A DNA stretch of 64,000 bases from Streptococcus himalayensis (GTDB taxonomy: Bacteria; Bacillota; Bacilli; Lactobacillales; Streptococcaceae), in NCBI RefSeq assembly GCF_001708305.1, contig NZ_CP016953.1, forward strand, positions 1,011,501-1,075,500, given 5' to 3'. How positions within the stretch are numbered: position 1 is the stretch's first letter; each line of letters starts with the position of its first letter. The translations under genes and the position numbers were made by a program. Of this stretch, positions 62,362-64,000 are shown one piece after another. The notes under the pieces are model-generated. The model was not told the origin of the DNA. It saw only the letters and a list, made by a program, of their open reading frames with translations, and made no database searches.

Positions 62362-62901
62362 ATGAAGCTCAATATTCAAGAAATTAAGAAAAATTCTGAG
62401 GGTCTTTCTTTTGACCAACAGTTGGAGCTGGCAGAAGCATTAAAAGCTCGAAATGCGGAGATTTTAGATGTGAAAGAGATTGCGGTCAAAGGAACGGTTC
62501 GCTACGAAGACGCCCTTTATTTTTTAGATTATACTCTTTCTTATACCATTGTACTGGCGTCTAGCCGAAGTATGGAGCCTGTGGCGAAAAAAGAAACTTA
62601 TCTGGTTCAGGAGATCTTTATGGAGACAGATAGCAGTCCTGTCAAACAAGAATTGATCGAAGAAGAGCTGGTTTTACCGATTGAGGGAGATGATATTGAT
62701 GTATCAGAAAGCGTTGCAGACAATATTTTACTAAATATTCCTTTAAAAGTCTTGACGGAAGAGGAAGAGCGGTCTGCGGATATGCCTTCTGGGCAAAATT
62801 GGCAGGTCTTGACGGAAGAGGACTACGAACGTCAGCAAAAAGCTCAAAAAGCAGAAAATAGCCCCTTTGCCGGTTTGCAGCAGCTTTTTGACGAAGACTA
62901 A
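62362..62901 (+). CDS. YceD (DUF177) family protein
   Basis: A 179-residue acidic cytosolic protein of the YceD/DUF177 family. The start at 62362 lies 8 bp after AAGGA; an ATG 6 bp earlier is too close to it. Family features are FDQQLELAEAL near the N-terminus, VKGTVRYEDALYFLDYTLSYTIVLASSRSMEPV in the middle (here without the usual Cys pair) and LLNIPLKVLTEEE near the end. In many bacteria it lies beside rpmF and is linked to 23S rRNA or L32 processing; no rpmF is present here. Its role is not established. Confidence 0.88.
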   Translation: MKLNIQEIKKNSEGLSFDQQLELAEALKARNAEILDVKEIAVKGTVRYEDALYFLDYTLSYTIVLASSRSMEPVAKKETYLVQEIFMETDSSPVKQELIEEELVLPIEGDDIDVSESVADNILLNIPLKVLTEEEERSADMPSGQNWQVLTEEDYERQQKAQKAENSPFAGLQQLFDED

Positions 62902-63070
62902 CAAGCATGAGGACAGAAAACAACTCGAATGATTAAAAATGGCTCGCTTTCTAGCTTACAGACTAATCCCTTAGATGATTTCAGTCCCGCTCACATAGTT
63001 GAGTAAACTTAGCAAGCGAACATTTTGTCCACCAATCACTGCCTTCAACTGCTTTGCTTAATTCCTATAT

Positions 63071-63100
63071 GAAAGGCTGGACTTTTAGTTCAGCTTTTTT
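63071..63100 (+). terminator. Terminator between the YceD-family gene and gnd
   Basis: AAAGGCTGGACT and AGTTCAGCTTTTTT form a stem through G-T pairs, ending in T. The rest of 62902-63147 holds an imperfect long-range inverted repeat (AATGGCTCGCTT with AAGCGAACATT) of unknown meaning. Confidence 0.65.
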
Positions 63101-63147
63101 GGCGAGTGGGAATTTCAAGTGAAATACTTTTCTTTAAGTCTATAAAA

Positions 63148-63156
63148 TGGTAAAAT
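63148..63156 (+). promoter_or_regulatory. Extended -10 promoter of gnd
   Basis: TGGTAAAAT (TGn plus TAAAAT at 63151-63156) lies 28 bp before the gnd start; no clear -35. Confidence 0.55.
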
Positions 63157-63184
63157 AGAACAAACTATGCAGAGGAGAATCCAA

Positions 63185-64000
63185 ATGACAAAAGCAAACT
63201 TTGGTGTTGTAGGAATGGCCGTAATGGGTCGCAATCTTGCCTTGAATATTGAATCTCGTGGCTATCGTGTCGCTATCTATAATCGCAGTAAGGAAAAGAC
63301 TGAGGATGTGATCAAGAGCCATCCAGAGAAAAACTTTGTACCGAGCTATGATATCGAATCATTTGTAGCTTCTATCGAAAGTCCACGCCGGATTATGCTT
63401 ATGGTACAAGCTGGTCCTGGAACAGATGCGACTATCCAAGCCCTTCTTCCTTATTTGGATAAGGGAGATATCTTGATTGACGGTGGAAATACCTTCTATA
63501 AAGATACTATCCGTCGTAGCGAAGAATTGGCCAATTCAGGCATCAACTTCATCGGAACAGGCGTATCTGGTGGTGAAAAAGGTGCTCTTGAAGGCCCTTC
63601 AATCATGCCAGGCGGTCAAAAAGAAGCCTATGACTTGGTAGCAGATGTCTTAGAAGAAATTTCTGCTAAAGCTCCTGAAGACGGTGCACCATGTGTAACT
63701 TATATCGGTCCAGATGGTGCTGGTCACTATGTCAAAATGGTTCACAATGGAATTGAGTACGGAGATATGCAGTTGATTGCAGAAAGCTATGACTTGATGC
63801 AACACTTGCTTGGACTTTCAGCGACTGAAATGGCAGACATTTTTACTGATTGGAACCAAGGAGAGCTGGATAGTTACTTGATTGAAATCACAGCTGATAT
63901 CTTAAAACGCAAAGATGATGAAGGCCAAGACGGACCAATCGTTGACTATATCTTAGACGCAGCTGGCAATAAAGGGACTGGTAAGTGGACAAGTCAATCT
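63185..64000 (+). CDS. gnd: 6-phosphogluconate dehydrogenase, 3' part missing
   Basis: The first 272 codons of a decarboxylating 6-phosphogluconate dehydrogenase (pentose phosphate pathway; yields ribulose-5-phosphate, CO2 and NADPH). The NADP-binding loop is [15 protein letters not shown] at residues 7-21, with the NRS that selects NADP in YNRSKEKT. The substrate motifs are VSGGEKGA and the catalytic Lys region in [20 protein letters not shown]. The frame stays open to the window edge (about 475 residues expected). AGAGGAG precedes the start. In pneumococcus gnd directly follows mapZ; here it lies about 30 kb away. Confidence 0.96.
   Translation, partial: MTKANFGVVGMAVMGRNLALNIESRGYRVAIYNRSKEKTEDVIKSHPEKNFVPSYDIESFVASIESPRRIMLMVQAGPGTDATIQALLPYLDKGDILIDGGNTFYKDTIRRSEELANSGINFIGTGVSGGEKGALEGPSIMPGGQKEAYDLVADVLEEISAKAPEDGAPCVTYIGPDGAGHYVKMVHNGIEYGDMQLIAESYDLMQHLLGLSATEMADIFTDWNQGELDSYLIEITADILKRKDDEGQDGPIVDYILDAAGNKGTGKWTSQS

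Noticed and set aside
62902..63147. Riboswitch or T-box before gnd
   Set aside because: An imperfect long-range inverted repeat exists, but no specifier, T-box core or known aptamer motif could be recognised.

Overview
The window reads as chromosomal DNA of a low-GC Firmicute of the genus Streptococcus. It carries the ami oligopeptide permease, a scr sucrose regulon, pbp1A-recU, gpsB, a type B RNase P RNA, mapZ, luxS, rny, a PASTA-domain kinase with its phosphatase, liaFSR, a SigX-type box in front of comFA-comFC, and hpf. A MarR regulator followed by two half-size ABC exporters matches satR-satA-satB of S. suis and pefR-pefC-pefD of S. agalactiae. An S. suis-like species is the best guess, but the species is not proven.

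Layout. 1-14514: four tandem oligopeptide-binding lipoprotein genes (the first cut by the window edge), then amiC-amiD-amiE-amiF. Three near-perfect CodY boxes sit against the promoters of the last three lipoprotein genes. 14528-15685: an IS630-type element. 15687-21413: sucrose locus, with scrB-scrR leftward, scrA rightward from a shared control region, then scrK. 21446-26187: a small deformylase-like gene and satR-satA-satB. 26188-26730: non-coding repeats. 26761-33475: pbp1A-recU leftward; ypsA-like, gpsB, rnpB, rlmL and mapZ rightward. 33542-36298: a nested repeat, in which an IS66 element with a perfect 8-bp target duplication lies inside one small inverted-repeat element, which lies inside another. 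36426-38332: an HrtBA-like ABC exporter whose promoter carries the same palindrome as satR. 38374-53849: luxS (leftward), rny, gmk-rpoZ-priA-fmt-rsmB-stp-stkP, liaFSR, a HAD-cyclophilin fusion and an S1-domain gene. 53951-59311: cysK and yigZ leftward, comFA-comFC, hpf and an aldo/keto reductase rightward. 59312-62279: repeats, a leftward MFS transporter and an rgg gene broken by one amber codon. 62362-64000: a YceD-family gene and the start of gnd.

How the genes work together. The lipoproteins capture peptides for the shared AmiCDEF pore, and the CodY boxes suggest repression when amino acids are plentiful. ScrA imports and phosphorylates sucrose, ScrB splits it, ScrK phosphorylates the fructose, and ScrR probably acts on palindromes in the scrB-scrA gap. 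SatR probably represses its own exporter operon and, by the shared palindrome, the HrtBA-like exporter about 14 kb away; in relatives this is a haem/porphyrin or drug efflux regulon. Most of the rest is conserved cell-division, envelope, translation and competence housekeeping.

No tRNA, CRISPR array or clear prophage was seen. The least explained sequence is the set of small ATACT-ended inverted-repeat elements at 26226-26595, 33542-36298, 49334-49536 and 59743-59888.
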